Shown in pieces: positions 49,774 to 62,700 of a DNA stretch of 64,000 nucleotides. How positions within the stretch are numbered: position 1 is the first letter of the stretch; every line of letters begins with the position of its first letter. The DNA is from Varroa destructor. Taxonomy: Eukaryota; Arthropoda; Arachnida; Mesostigmata; Varroidae. The stretch is from the NCBI RefSeq assembly GCF_002443255.2, contig NW_019211455.1, forward strand, positions 16,308,845 through 16,372,844. Direction: 5' to 3'. The notes under the pieces were generated by a model. The model made no database searches and had not been told where the DNA came from. It saw nothing but the letters and a program-made list of their open reading frames with translations. Made by a program: the position numbers and the translations under genes.

Positions 49774-52700
49774 ATGGGTCCCGGCAAAACATAGAACTTA
49801 AGCATCACGCAGAACTGTCAACAACGTATACCACTAGGCCAAAATAACAAGTGTGAGAAAGTTGAGGAATAACAAATAATATCTGCACGCCAGCAGACGT
49901 CGGCTATGCTAAATAATTTGTCAAGCTTAAGTAGCAGCATTGGGAGACCACATACGCTTGAAGCAAATTGGAGACATCAGACAAACGAAAGCAAACGCCA
50001 ATGGTAGATCCCCTTCAAGCTCCCTTATATCCCAGTTACTATTTGTGTCGGGTCCTTTGCTAAACAAGCAGCAGCGGGGTAAGATTCTCACATTATCCTT
50101 TCTAAGTCCCGGCCTATCCCCTTATCCAGGCAGTGCACAATGTGCTGTTACCGGGTAGCCTGCCGCGCAGTTAGAGAGTTTTCCTGCTCTATTGAGGCAT
50201 GGCTAAGAACTCGAAAGACTCGTTCAACTATGATGTTCTTCCTGGACGGACCTCTACCCCGACCTCGGTGGCATTTGAGGGAAAAAGACTGGCCAACAAA
50301 ACGACGCTTGCACCCCTTCCGAGAATAATTCTAAGGGGTGTCTATCAATATTGACAGGATTTCTTGGGAGGCTACCACTGCTATCGCTTGGTCTGCCCAT
50401 AGGACACGATTTCTGAATGACAGGTCACCAACTAAAGTAAGTGTAAGCACTGTGATATTTTATTAGAATGTTGTTTATGTTTCTATGTTCTTGGTCCATG
50501 AATTGTTTGTGTATGATAATGTTCCCACAGAACGCGCCAAATAAGTCTCATGCAGGTAAGTTCGGGTAAGTAAACTATGTACACGCACGCCAATAAGCCA
50601 GGATACTTTTAACTAGAATTTGTAACTCAGCGTCTAAATTTCATAAACTACCGCATCATTAAATTTATTATTATTAATTATTGCTAAACATTCCTTTGAA
50701 GGCGTTAATGTTTCAATTTCGTTTACACACACCAGTTCTCGTTGCTACCTATTTGCCACGGTATTGTGAAGCCTTTTTCAACTGCAGAAGGCACCAATTT
50801 CATATTGTAGCTAGGACCTGTTCTTGGATCGGCATTCAGGACCTTAGTATTTTGTTATCGTGTCAACTCCACAAAGAAAAAGCGGCTTCCCCTTTACAAA
50901 TAGGTGGTATGTAGTAAAAGTGGGAGGGACGTAATTAGGAACACAATCTCGGTATTTTTACAAAGGACCCTGGCCGGGTAAATAAAACTATCAAGCTCGT
51001 TAGGGTATTAAAATAATTACAGCAAACAATATTACTAATATAAGGTAGCAATTTCTCTTAATCTCTAAGGTTATAATTAAATATAGATAAGTAAATAGTG
51101 CCCTAAAATATACTACCTTAGCAAACACGACCAAAGGCAAGAATGTATTTAAACAGTTAGTTCTGTCGAGGCAGCCAGCAAGCCTTTTGTTACAGTTTAC
51201 ATAGACCTGAGTCGATTGGAATTCTCCTACCAGCATATTTTTTACGCGTAGCTACATTTATTTTGGAAACAGTAAATATATCTGCTAGGTCTGTTCCTTT
51301 TCCAGTAGGCTGCATATTTACCGCGCACTCTCTCGTTGACCAACAATGATTGATGAATAGCATCTATACGATGGTTGGATCCTGTTGTTGTTTGAGCCGG
51401 ACACGTCATCATGTCGCACTTCACCACGTCCCTCTTCGTCTTTCTGACTTATTCTTCCTCGCGTCTATTTGTTCGTTTTACATGCTTCATTCGACACGAG
51501 TCACTCGACCTCGGTAACAGCCAGTTACACCATGCCGTCCCTTTCTGCCTAGTGGGTTGCTACTACATACAAGTGTCCCCCGCATGACGTGCATCCTGCT
51601 GCCACGGCTGATGCTTTTTGCGTGTTTTGCGCGTGCTGTATGAACGCCGCACGTTCCAACTGCGGTCGCCGCGACGGCGAAGACGGCTGGCAAATCAGCA
51701 GTCTCAAGAGGACGTTTCGTTCACGGAGGCGAAGCAATACAGCCGTTGTAAGCGGTCCTGCTCTCGTTTCATCTCTACCTCAATTCTCCGCTTTTCTTGG
51801 CCCTTGAGACGCTCTTCACAGTCAACTTGTCGCGGCTAAAAGAGGGCTAACAGAGCAGCTGCACAAACGGCCAGTACCTGCCGCGGCTTGTGGAACAAGC
51901 CCCTTCAACGCGCAACGCCTTGAGCATTGCCCACAGATACAACAACGGGGGTCTCTTAGTTTTCTGCAGTAGACAGGAAGCTGTTAGAACCTGAGATGCA
52001 CACGCAGATACGTGACTGCTCCACTGACAGCTGCTACCCCTCTGCCGAAGCCTGACGTGACGAGGCTGCCGTTGAAAAGTGAAACTAGGGGCAATAGAGA
52101 AAAGGCTTGGTGGGGCGATAGACTGCAACAAAGGAGCAATGGAGCCAGAAAAGAATCGTCCATCTTTTTACGTACCATGTGTACGTCTCTGTGGCCGTTG
52201 ATGTGAACCTGCCCGCTATGATATGGTTTACTTTAGTCAAATTGGGCCGTAGACGTGGCGGCGGCTACTCGAAGGCTTTGTGATATCAAAATGTGCGTCA
52301 TAACTTACCATCTTCATATTATCTATTTGAGTGAACGTTGGTATGCAAAGGGCGCCACCTGTTTGATTGTAAGGTATCATCTTGTGTTGCAAGCTGAAGG
52401 ATTTACGCAGACTTTATAGAGATTTTTCAAAAAAAAAATTTGCTAGTAGCATCAAACAGGAAATAAGTACTAGTGTTAATTACCTCTACTGGTTACCACA
52501 TTTTTTCTGTTATGTATAAATTTAATATGCCTTCTGGTCGGTGAGCCAAATGTGGGAGCTAGGTTGTGAGTTAATAGCGACTTTTCAATAAAAGCGAAAA
52601 TAGTGCGTCCGAGACCAATAAACGTTTTGCGGTGCCACTTCAGTAGAAACCTCTCAGTCTTTCGTTGAACAGACTTCTTAACTTATAATATAATTAGCGT

Positions 52701-54616
52701 ATTTAACGTAACAATGATAGATAAAGTCAAGCTGTGCCTTTTCTGTTAATAATCCCTTTCAAAGATAATAAATAATAGCAATGCTTCTCACCTGAGGTTC
52801 AGCTTCAAACTATGGGCATTAAGGTGCCAGATAGGTATAATACTGAATAGACATACCATGCTATAGATGAGATTCATTAATCATGTTATCAAAATATCTA
52901 AAATTTAGATGAACGCGTGTGAATTTTGAAGAGAACCTTTGCATTTGAAAAATACAATAAGACGAAGCCACTGAGACGTTCTCTCGGCACGCGTGAGGGG
53001 CGTGACCAATATTCACCATAACAGGTTTGCCTACCGAAGCCGATATCAATCCAATTGACTTAGTGATCTTTTTTACTCGATGTGTATACATGCCTGGTAA
53101 TGTTGTCAGTGATTATTGTTGTTGGCAGGACAATCACTGGATGGTAAGTCCATCATAGGAGTTGCATACATCACCCACAGGCGGTGATAACGCTAGAAGG
53201 GCTCAGATGATTTGATCCTTTATCCAGTTTCAATGGTTAATTACCCGGGAGTATAGCTGTAATCGTCGCTGGAACAGCGTCCGCCATCACTGCGTAACGG
53301 CACAATCGGAAATGACCTAAATTAAGATAAACTTGAGCTCTTTTCATATTCTCGAAGTAATTCATCTAACGGCTATATATAGTTGGCAGACATCAGGCAA
53401 CATTTAGAGTATAAAAGCAGGGAAATTTTCACATTTACCTTATACGATAGGTTACACCTAATTCTACAGGTTCAATGAATACCTTCTAGATATTAAAAGC
53501 CAACATTTAAGATCAGATACCAATAAATATCTTCGGCCCTGTAGATAATTTTACACTATTTGTAGCGCATATATAAGACTGTTTGCTCTATAACAATATC
53601 ACGATTTTGCCTTGTATAAAAATCTGGTTTTTGTTCTCCATTGGAGAATATAGAAGATAGAGTACGTGAACGTTGTATCCATCTTGGCTTTTATCGACTG
53701 AATAATGTTTACATGCACACGCTTGCAGTTTGATTATATAATTAAATCTTGACAAGTCTGCATCATGACGATGTACCAATTTTGGAAAAAAATCGACTTA
53801 AGAAGATTAGCAAGATTGGTATCTATGCCAGCGGTCGTTTGGCCGACAACCGGCGCTGAACCGCAATCCCGTTGCCTGTTGCGACTATTATCTTCCGCTT
53901 CGTTGCATTTCAATAGCCAATACACACTCATGCGCTCGATGTCGTCGGCTTCATCTCCCACAAACGATGGCGACTGAACGCAGGAAAAAGGTCTGAATTT
54001 GTTGTATCACCACAAAAGGAACTAGCTGTTACCTGCGCAGATGCATAATCTTGGAGAAACTACATATAACACATGTAAGGACCAATGCATCTTATTTGCT
54101 TATGTATGATTTGCGCTGCGGAAGCTTTCGTTCGTTCAATTGAAAGGAATACAAGTAGTTTTTAAGCATCTAAAATACTCTGTTATTTAATTTCTTAGTA
54201 ATTTACAAAGTATGTACATTTTCTATTAATACATACTATCTTCCTAACATGTCTACCCACTGAATGACCCCCTCATCCGAGATATTCATAAAGTTTCGGT
54301 ACGAACATTATGTCTACGTATAATTTCTGACTGAAGAAGTCTGAGTCATTTGCCGCTAGGCCGAACTTTGAAATATTGTGCTTGTTATCAGTCTGGATAA
54401 TTGTAATCCATTTGTGGCAGCAACAGCACTAGTTTGGCGGTTTTGAAAGTTGTTGAAATCATTGTCACATGATACAATACCAGCTACGTTGTCACAGGAT
54501 TCTCCTCAGCTTTACCTGTTCTTCAAGTTCCATCTAGGTTAGCTAATATAAACCTATCGTTTATGCTACATAAATTTTGTCCTGCGCCTCATCAGTGGTA
54601 TACAGATATACATGCA

Positions 54617-56212
54617 CTACTTGATGCCTGTCCTGAGAACGTCGGTGAGTTGAATCGTTGGATGTATATCTACGACAGATGCATAATCTCGTACCTTTAA
54701 CTTACAGCCAGCGATGTGGATAAAAGCTCGTTCATGTGATTTAAGATGCTCCTCTAGTAAGATCTCGAGATCTTGGACACTGCGGGAGCTTCCTGAACAA
54801 ACCGCCGGTAGTACAGCAAGATGAAGTTCGATGTTGATCTTCTCTAAAGCCATCTTCACCGACGCGGGTGCTGCCACATGTTCAAGGGCGGCGCGCAATC
54901 TTTTCCGTTTGGCCGACAGCGGGCCTGCAAGGTTCAGTAGGGTGGCCGCGCGACCTTTACGTGTTATTGGCTTGTTTTTTGCAGCAGCGGCAAAACCGAC
55001 AGATCTTTGCTGAACTGGGCTATTATCTACTCCAGTACTAATGCAAATGGCCTCCGAAGACAGGCTGGTATTTTGGTAAGATGGCTGTAATCTGGCCTTC
55101 GCTGTCTTCGATCGTTTGACCGACACCTTCTTTACGAGTCTTGACTGACGTTCAGATTTGCTGTCTCCAGCTTTGATAGTGCCATCCATTAACATATTCG
55201 TACTAATAAAAGGAACACTGGACTCATTACTGGGTTGTGCCTGATTGTTCAAATGAGTCCTTACTGAGGATAAAATATTTGATGACTCGTTATAACACCG
55301 TGTTCCCTCAGAGGACGCATTACGCTCCTCAATCTTTGTCCGGGCGGGCTCCAAAGGTATTATGTCATCAAAGGACATCGCACTGTATTTCGGGAACGAT
55401 GCATAAGAATACGTACACCGGTCAATTGGCTGAGTTCCATACTGGTTGAAGTCTACCGGACTTGCGTCACTATAGGTTGAGCTTGAAGGACTGGAGCCGA
55501 GGTCTGATGTTTCACCGTCGTTCGGTGGCTGATAACAGAGATTAATACTGCTAGAGGTACTATAGTAGAGATCCTGCCGAGTATAGCCGATCTGTGAGTC
55601 TTGTATGCTAGACTCGGGATGCAGCAAGCTGGAGATAGGGGGTAAAACCGCAAGACCTGCCGACTGGTTTCCCGGGCTCGTCAGAGCCATCACAGCCATT
55701 TGCGTCGCTTGCAAGTTGAGCTTTTCAAGTTCGCCTTCGGAAGACGCCAGATCATGGAACAGGATGTCACTTGAATCCTGCGGTGGAGTCGGAGCTAGGG
55801 GTGGCTGCGGAAGAAACGAGCGATCCGTGAACGACATCTTTAGTAAACCGGTACGATCGATGAAAAAGTGGCGCGAGGTGCTATTTCGATGGTATGTTAT
55901 GCAGTGGTTTTCCATTTCCTGACGAGTGCTGGTCAGCATCGAGCAGACGCAACACACCCAGCGGCATTCGTCATTCATCAATGTAGATATAGCAGGTCCG
56001 AAATTCGACGGGAGATGGTACTTTGCCTCATAATAGGGGTGAGCTTGATCGCAGTGACGAATCATTTCCAGCTCGGCGTCACATCGGGTAGGACAATGAA
56101 AGCAGCGGAAGTCCGTAACCTCACAAGAACTCATCAGTTCCTCGCACAGCTCACGTTCTCCGGGGGAAAGGAGAGCGTTAAGTGCATCCACCATTTCAAG
56201 GCAATCTTCCAT
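54617..56212 (-). CDS. Two-C2H2-finger nuclear protein, unrecognised family, single exon
   Basis: An uninterrupted frame of 531 residues. The start ATG has a strong context (CAAAATGG). Two zinc fingers are visible: C37, C40, H53, H58 (CX2CX12HX4H) and C87, C90, H103, H108 with the same spacing. They are separated by about 30 residues, not by the usual TGEKP linker. A Pro-rich patch (SFLPQPPLAPTPPQ, about 132-145) leads into a long Ser/Thr/Pro-rich, probably disordered middle (about 145-350). Basic clusters at about 361-374 (KKVSVKRSKTAKAR) and 435-440 (KRKRLR) look like nuclear localisation signals. Residues 441-531 are compact and hydrophobic/charged, with LHLAVLPAVC and DLEILLEEHL, and suggest a folded C-terminal domain I cannot name. 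DNA, RNA or protein binding through the fingers is plausible, and nuclear location is inferred. An intronless gene beside one with kilobase introns may be a retrocopy or lineage-specific. A minus-strand ATTAAA at 54186-54191 could be the poly(A) signal. Confidence 0.85.
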   Translation of the reverse strand: MEDCLEMVDALNALLSPGERELCEELMSSCEVTDFRCFHCPTRCDAELEMIRHCDQAHPYYEAKYHLPSNFGPAISTLMNDECRWVCCVCSMLTSTRQEMENHCITYHRNSTSRHFFIDRTGLLKMSFTDRSFLPQPPLAPTPPQDSSDILFHDLASSEGELEKLNLQATQMAVMALTSPGNQSAGLAVLPPISSLLHPESSIQDSQIGYTRQDLYYSTSSSINLCYQPPNDGETSDLGSSPSSSTYSDASPVDFNQYGTQPIDRCTYSYASFPKYSAMSFDDIIPLEPARTKIEERNASSEGTRCYNESSNILSSVRTHLNNQAQPSNESSVPFISTNMLMDGTIKAGDSKSERQSRLVKKVSVKRSKTAKARLQPSYQNTSLSSEAICISTGVDNSPVQQRSVGFAAAAKNKPITRKGRAATLLNLAGPLSAKRKRLRAALEHVAAPASVKMALEKINIELHLAVLPAVCSGSSRSVQDLEILLEEHLKSHERAFIHIAGCKLKVRDYASVVDIHPTIQLTDVLRTGIK

Positions 56213-57370
56213 TTTGATTGTATATTGCCGAGAAGATAGAATACTTAATAACTTAACCTATTCTCTGGCTAGCCCCACCTTCGCTATTTAACACGTGACA
56301 TCTATGATACGTGAGTTGACGCACTCGGGCATATCGATGGTAACACTAAGCCAAACAAGACTTAGCAGCGTTAGGTGGCTCCGAAGCACTACCCCTTCGA
56401 GTAAAAAACGTCAACGTAAGAAAACAGCGCGAGTAGTATTGCGAGTTCCCGTTAAGTCTAGGCATAACTGAAATCTCTGTGGTTGGGCACCTTAGTTCTC
56501 AACTTGAGGTGCCATGTGGGTTCAACGTGGCGAGGGAGGGTGGAGAGGACTCCAAAGAGGAGGAGAGGCGAAGCTCCACCCCTGAAGTCATTGCAAACTC
56601 AATGCTACAGACTGTTGGTGATCGTTATTCAATAGTGAATTGGCGAAGCTGATAGGCTTGACCTTGACAAAGTAGTACTTATATAGCTAATCTGTTCAGC
56701 TGCATTTGTTTAACGTCTAATATACGATAGATAACGCGCCGATAATGGCGATTTAACTGCACTATAGAAGCGGATGTCTTGTAAATACTATTAAGTTCTG
56801 TATATCTTCATGAATTTCGAATCAATAGGTCAAACAATATATTCGTTTGAGTCAGATATAGTAGCAATATTGCTTAAGATGAACTAAACGTGTTTTGATT
56901 TCATTAAGTTTACATATCATTCACTACATGCAAACAAACGAATTTTTTTAGTGATCTTTAATTCTGATGGTTCTTAGTGGTTGACAAATCGTCAATTCCG
57001 GCCAAAAAATCACAAGAAAAACATGTTTTTCCTTTAAAAAGACGCATTGTTCAATTTTCAAATAACAACCCGGTGAACGGCTTTGAATCGTATTTTACTT
57101 CCAGCTTCTGTCTGATATTCGTCAGCAGGCCAGATGAGGTCAGGCGATAAACAAATCCTGTTTCAGAGTCTCGAATACAACTTTCCCAACACCATTCCGC
57201 TAAAAAATCCTGCAGCCCCTCCGACTGTCTTCGACCCTTCCTTCACCAGCCCAATGCTGTGGTCCCGTAGAGACTGAAAGTCAGAAATGCCGGACAGCCA
57301 TAAGCACCCGGCCGGCTGCAGGAGGCACCCTGGGCTCACCTATATCGAGTAGGGTTACTCCGCGTTGGGC

Positions 57371-57420
57371 TAGCTGGCTGAGCGACTAGGTGACGAGCGC
57401 TGGGGTCGGTACCCAGCGCT
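57371..57420 (+). repeat. tRNA-like hairpin, possible SINE fragment
   Basis: TAGCTGGCTGAGCGAC resembles a Pol III A box. It is followed by AGCGCTGGG, a seven-base loop GTCGGTA, and the exact complement CCCAGCGCT, reminiscent of a T-arm and B box (GGTCGGTACCC). The spacing is shorter than in a tRNA and the stem is longer than five base pairs, so this is at best a tRNA-derived repeat fragment. Confidence 0.3.
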
Positions 57421-57864
57421 ATCATTTGATGTTGGAACTGTGGTAGCGTTTTAGTACCAGTACTCTTTGCGCGTAGCGTGTTTGCTTGGCATGGTGAAGA
57501 AAAAGACGCAGTTGAGACGGGAGCTCAGGCTCTGAGGCTGTGCTTCTGCCATTGAGATGCAGCAGCCCGGAAGATTAAGATGGGAAGCATAGCGAAAAGG
57601 TCGGAAGAGAGCGCGAAAATCGAGAGTGAGCTCAGAGGGTGGACTTGGAAAGATAGCACTGATAGTATTCGGCTAGCTCATTGTTGCGCGATGTGATGTG
57701 ATGTGCCTACCCCGCTAAGAGAACTGGGGTGTATTTGTTGGTGGGGTGGCCGTTTGAGGTGATAAAAAAGAATACTCTCGTTCGATTAAATGGCCTTTTT
57801 GCCATGGTTTTATCGCTTTATTTGGTGTTTTGTATTTTGTCTGACAATGTGAAAGCCAGTGAAC

Positions 57865-57867
<3 letters not shown>

Positions 57868-57897
<30 letters not shown>
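57868..57897. repeat. TA-dinucleotide microsatellite
   Basis: About fifteen uninterrupted TA units. Confidence 0.9.
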
Positions 57898-57902
<5 letters not shown>

Positions 57903-59441
57903 ATCAAAAAGCAATAGCGGTTTTCTCTTTTTTAATTTTTTATTTATTGAATACAATTGGAATGCTATTTTTCTGTTACTCGAACCTATTGTTACCGCTT
58001 TGTCCATATAGCAAAACATTATATGGAGCTCGGGCTTTAAGCTGGATGTGTTGTTTTTACAAATTCCGTCTTTTTATGTAAATGAAACCTATATTAAAGG
58101 TTTCACAAAAATAAAACGCTACGATATAAAGCGCTAATGATAAGTTAAAACCATTAAAAATTGATCAAAAATATATTCTATAAAAAAAATTGCAAAGTCG
58201 AGACAAAATGAGCGGCAAGAAGATTACGGAGAATTGGATATCTCACGCTTCTCATTAACGTATAATTGATTAATATTTAACCTCCTACCTTTTACCCATT
58301 TCTCAAGGTTTCTCTATTTATCCCAATAAATTTTATCTGAAATCAGTTTTCAATCTGTTTTTCCGTGATTTTTTACCTTTCCCATTGGTTTTGATATGTT
58401 ATTGCTATGGCTTGTTATTTAATATATGATTTTTATATCATAAAATATCGAAATTGTCGCATTAAAAAAAATGGTACATGCTTTTCACAGACTGAACTTC
58501 GTGATGGTAATATACTGGAGACAACCGTCAATGAAATAGACAAGGAAGGGCTTTTCAACGGTATACACCACTCCACTATTGGAAAGCGAAAAATGTAGCT
58601 AGTAAACAAAAACACCGGTCATTCTTTCATCAACTTATATATACTATATAAATATATATTTCACCACGTTTATAATGAAAAACTTGGACTATCATTTCTC
58701 CATAAACATGAACGCTGCTGATCAAGTGACAAAGTCACATATATAAAATAAATGCGGCCACCTAATAGATGTACTTACATATAATTATGTTTATGAAGCA
58801 GTTTTTTTTTTATACACAAAAGGTCATATAGCTCGCATATGTCAATTATCCCTATAGTTCATTCATAGCGGCAATTTAATTTCGAATATTGTCTGTGTCG
58901 AACCTGTTATAGTTATTGTTTCTTTTTTCTATTTAATTTCGTGGGGTAAATGTGTCTGGTGTGTGGGCTCGAACTTGGTTTGACGATGATTACAAAAGAC
59001 AATTGAGACACCTTTGAGTGTTTGCTGATCACAGTTCGCGGAATTTCGGATATAATGATTCTAACTGAAAATGCACCAATCTTCTCCCCTTGATTTTCTA
59101 ATGACAACAAATGAAATTTAACTACATCTCCTATCTCTTAAGATAAATAAACCCCTAGCTCTCATTTTCCTGCTGCAGTATCTAGCTTTCATAACGTGTT
59201 TCCCATAGTCACTCGACATTTTCACCTTAAAACTACGCCGAGGATACTACTTTACAGCCACATAGATAAAACTTTTTTACAGAAGCATTTTGGCGTGACT
59301 TTTACGTGATAAATTTTCAGAAAAAAAGTGACCTCTTGATGCGTGCTTCTTTTCGTTGTTAAGTAGTGAAACAAAGCAGGAAGCACAAAGTGTGCTTCGA
59401 GTGTTGTTTAAAAGACGATAAGAAAGACAGTATAGAAAGCG

Positions 59442-59744
59442 TTAGATGTAGTTTCGCTTCAAAACGTTACATGACACTCTAGAAACCTTGAGAAAACCGT
59501 CATCGATGTTCTCCAACGTTGCTGCTTCCTGTCCTTCATCAACGACCGTCCGCCAATTGAAGGCGCGGCTCTCGGTCGCGGTTAAAATTGTAGGGATTAG
59601 TGGTGGACGAGAGCTTGACGCGTTGCCATCAACGGCGCGCGAGATGAGGACTCCTTGTAGAATATCGGTTGATGCTTTGCTAACTTTGGATTCTAGCGAA
59701 TAACAGAGGAGGGCAGGAATATTGGACACGGATCTCAATTGCAC
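59442..59744 (-). CDS. Candidate coding exon, unrecognised, low support
   Basis: The open frame covers 100 codons without a proper ATG (it opens at GTG), so it could only be an internal or partial exon. The product has a protein-like composition (AFNWRTVVDEGQEAATLENI, then DDGFLKVSR) and ends shortly after a weak donor-like CAAG/gtttct. The opposite strand is also open over the same bases (59488-59703), which lowers confidence. No family recognised. Confidence 0.15.
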   Translation of the reverse strand: MQLRSVSNIPALLCYSLESKVSKASTDILQGVLISRAVDGNASSSRPPLIPTILTATESRAFNWRTVVDEGQEAATLENIDDGFLKVSRVSCNVLKRNYI

Positions 59745-62700
59745 CTATGGTCACCCGTAGCACGTGACCAGCTCATTCATTGGTGACTTCGTCACTCAGA
59801 TTCAGCTAAGCTTGCTGGCCAACGACGAGCCCACTTCGCTCTGCGCGTATATCAGCTTCTCTCGCCGAACAGCACGCCGCGCGTATAGCGCAGATATTTA
59901 ACTATAGACCTTCGGTCAACATGTGACACAGTCGTTGTCTTCGAAAATTATCATGCGCTTCAAGATTTTACAATGGCCACCTTCGAAACATTTGAAAATG
60001 ATCGTTTCTCGCTTGTTGTCAGTAGTAGAGGCTAGAGACTGACGGGCATTGGGTGGGTAATGCTAAAGATGGCTATGTCAGGGATATCTTTGTCGTGCCT
60101 TCGACCGGTGAAGCTTCATCATGGCGATGTAGCTGTTAGTGCTGAAGGCTGGCTGCGTTTGATCGAAGAAATCTTCACCCAGGTTTTTATGTACGGGACT
60201 ATAGGCTCCTTTCTAAAGCAGGGGGTATTGTAAAATTCAACTGGAGAGGTCTTCCTAACAGATAATATTCGTTCGAATGCTTAATTTTTACAATATTATA
60301 GTGTTAGTACTAAGTGAACGTATAAAGAAGATAAGCGTGATAAAGTAGAGTCCGTTTTCACTTTGTCAGCAATTTTTCCTATAGTGCTTACGAAAATGCA
60401 TTACTTAGAGGAGACGATTCCTCTTTAAAAAAAATCCTGTAAAACAGCTTTCATTGTGTAGTAGGTTTTTATTTGGAGAGAGATACTAACAAACTGCTAA
60501 CTGCTATGGCAACAATATGCTGTGGTAATTCTTTGCCAACGTCTCAATCTGAAGCATGTTCGTGGCATATCGTGCAGACGCGCTCACAGGTATGCGTATG
60601 TGTTACGTGTCAGATCACACCTTTTAATAACACGATATGTATGAACAGAAAAAAAAAAACTTCTAAAAAGTGTGAAAAAAATCTCAAAATTTAAATACGT
60701 TCTAGCTAAATGCACATTTTTACACTTTTTTCATTAATCATGTAATATGTATTAACCACGAAAAATTTCAACCGTAGACGCTGAATTATAGAATACGTCT
60801 TCGCGACCGAGAAAAACTGATGTATCTGCAGATTATTACCGAGAATTAAATTAATTGAGCAGGTTCTTTTTTTACTGGACGCAGCCAACGAGATTGTAAC
60901 AATACGGCTAGCAACCATTTAGTAACCATTAGTAACAACTGACCTTACTTGATAATTTGTTCTTTTGATATTTGAGCGCAATCATCTCAGAGGAGAGGCA
61001 TAATATGGGAGAACGATGCAGTGTCAGTCCGTCTGCCCGGATGTACGTCAAAATTCTAATACCACCCCCTCTAAATACCGACCCTGCATAGGATGCCCGC
61101 CTGCGTTCCGTTTATATAGTTCTTATGAGCAGACTGAATTCCAGTGGATCGAGTACATTGCCCCCAGGCTAAGGTCTTGCTGGGGCATAAGCACCGAAAT
61201 TGGGATAGAAGTGGACAGCTTGTAAGGGAGGTTGGCAACGTACAAGCAAAAACCTAATTGAAATCTAATCTAAGCTGATGCGTAAGAACCTAGGGATGAC
61301 GCTGCCTAGCCGATTGTCGCCTGCGGGGCCATTTCAAAGTTGTCTCGTGAAACATTACCTAGCATTAACACCGTTCGATACCGGGGATTGAAGCGTCATA
61401 CGACGCCCCAGTTCACCGGTCGCGACGCAAATAGAGAGAGCTATTACTAGAGCGTTAAGCTTCCTGTGAGATGCAAATAATGCGTAGCTCTACATAACAA
61501 CGCGGGAATACTATATTGACAATGTTTTTGCTGAAACAGAATATATAATTTCATGTAAATTGTCCTTTGCGCTATGTAAATGGGGTAATACCTCCGAGCG
61601 TTTACCTTCTTTCTACGTGCTACTCCTTACAGCAGTAAAACTAAATTTCAAGATTGAACAACGAACTCAGGTGTATTTTCGTTGGTTTTACGTTAATGGC
61701 ACGTTATCATTACCTACGACCAGCACGTGGGATTACTGCCGCTACCTAAATAAGTGTCCGTAACCAGACAGTACGTTGATGTTTGCAGATCGCAAAAGAC
61801 GATGATAGAATTTACAAATGTTGATGACTGAGAGCTGCTTGGGTATAGAACATCGCAATGGTGTAGGGCGGTAAATTTTTTGCCAAACGAAGAAATATTA
61901 TTTGACGACAGATGGGTCCGGACGCCCCACCGATAACAGAGAGCAATTTAGTTTCATCGGCTCTGTTTTCTTTGCCCCTATGTAGTTACAGCTCGATGAT
62001 AGTAGGATGATTTAGAAAGCATGGGTAATCTTCAAGCCGCAAAAGTAAACAACAAAGGAAAAATTGGAATAATCCAGTACACGGAGCGGATCTATGAATA
62101 AACATACGTAGCAAAAACAATATGTGCGCGCTAAAAAATAGAACGGGGACTGCGAACTCCACTTCAGGCAGAAAAATAATTGCTACTCTTCAGTAGTTTA
62201 CTGACCTCAGAACAGTTCCAATCAGCACCTAGGTATGTCGCCAACAGCATCGAAAGTTGACATTCTACTTCAGATTTTTCATGCAAGCGTTTTGCTAAGA
62301 TTTCATTACGACAACACTCGCCCAGTGATGTTTAAACTCCCTGTTGCTTTTTATCTGTAGAAGCCTCTATGTTGAAGTCTTATGCCCCGTATAGCCGTTT
62401 AGGATTCCATCAGACTGGCGACTCATAGCACGAAACCGCGTGCCTATTTTAGGCTAGACCACAACGTGTTCCTGAAATTACCACGCAAATCCATTACCCA
62501 CTAATCTATCGCAGGGACTTGTATGCTGAAACCGTGAAAAGTGGCGTAAGCTTGCCCTGCTTACGCAAACAACTTCATCTTTAAGAAAGGACGTAAACTG
62601 CAAAGCAATATCCTTCGACTCTAGCCATCTAACTAGACAGAAAAGTATTTCGTGCTGCGTCATTACGTCTTGTCTTTGACAGTTACGGAAAACTGCTTTT

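Larger units (their letters stand above)
32363..54616. other. Intergenic region upstream of org-1, no supported gene
   Basis: About 22 kb lie between the T-box start and the zinc-finger gene. The part closest to 32.4 kb should hold the org-1 promoter, but no convincing TATA or initiator could be assigned. Features seen are a 26-bp inverted repeat, the N gap, a poly-G tract, a CAG repeat at 39379-39396, a degenerate fold-back at 49582-49773 and a CpG-richer block at about 51420-52260. ORFs of 60-135 codons occur on both strands without recognisable motifs. Confidence 0.5.

Noticed and set aside
55868..56239. 123-codon plus-strand ORF
   Set aside because: It is antisense to the well-supported zinc-finger CDS. 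Its frame is a shadow of that gene.
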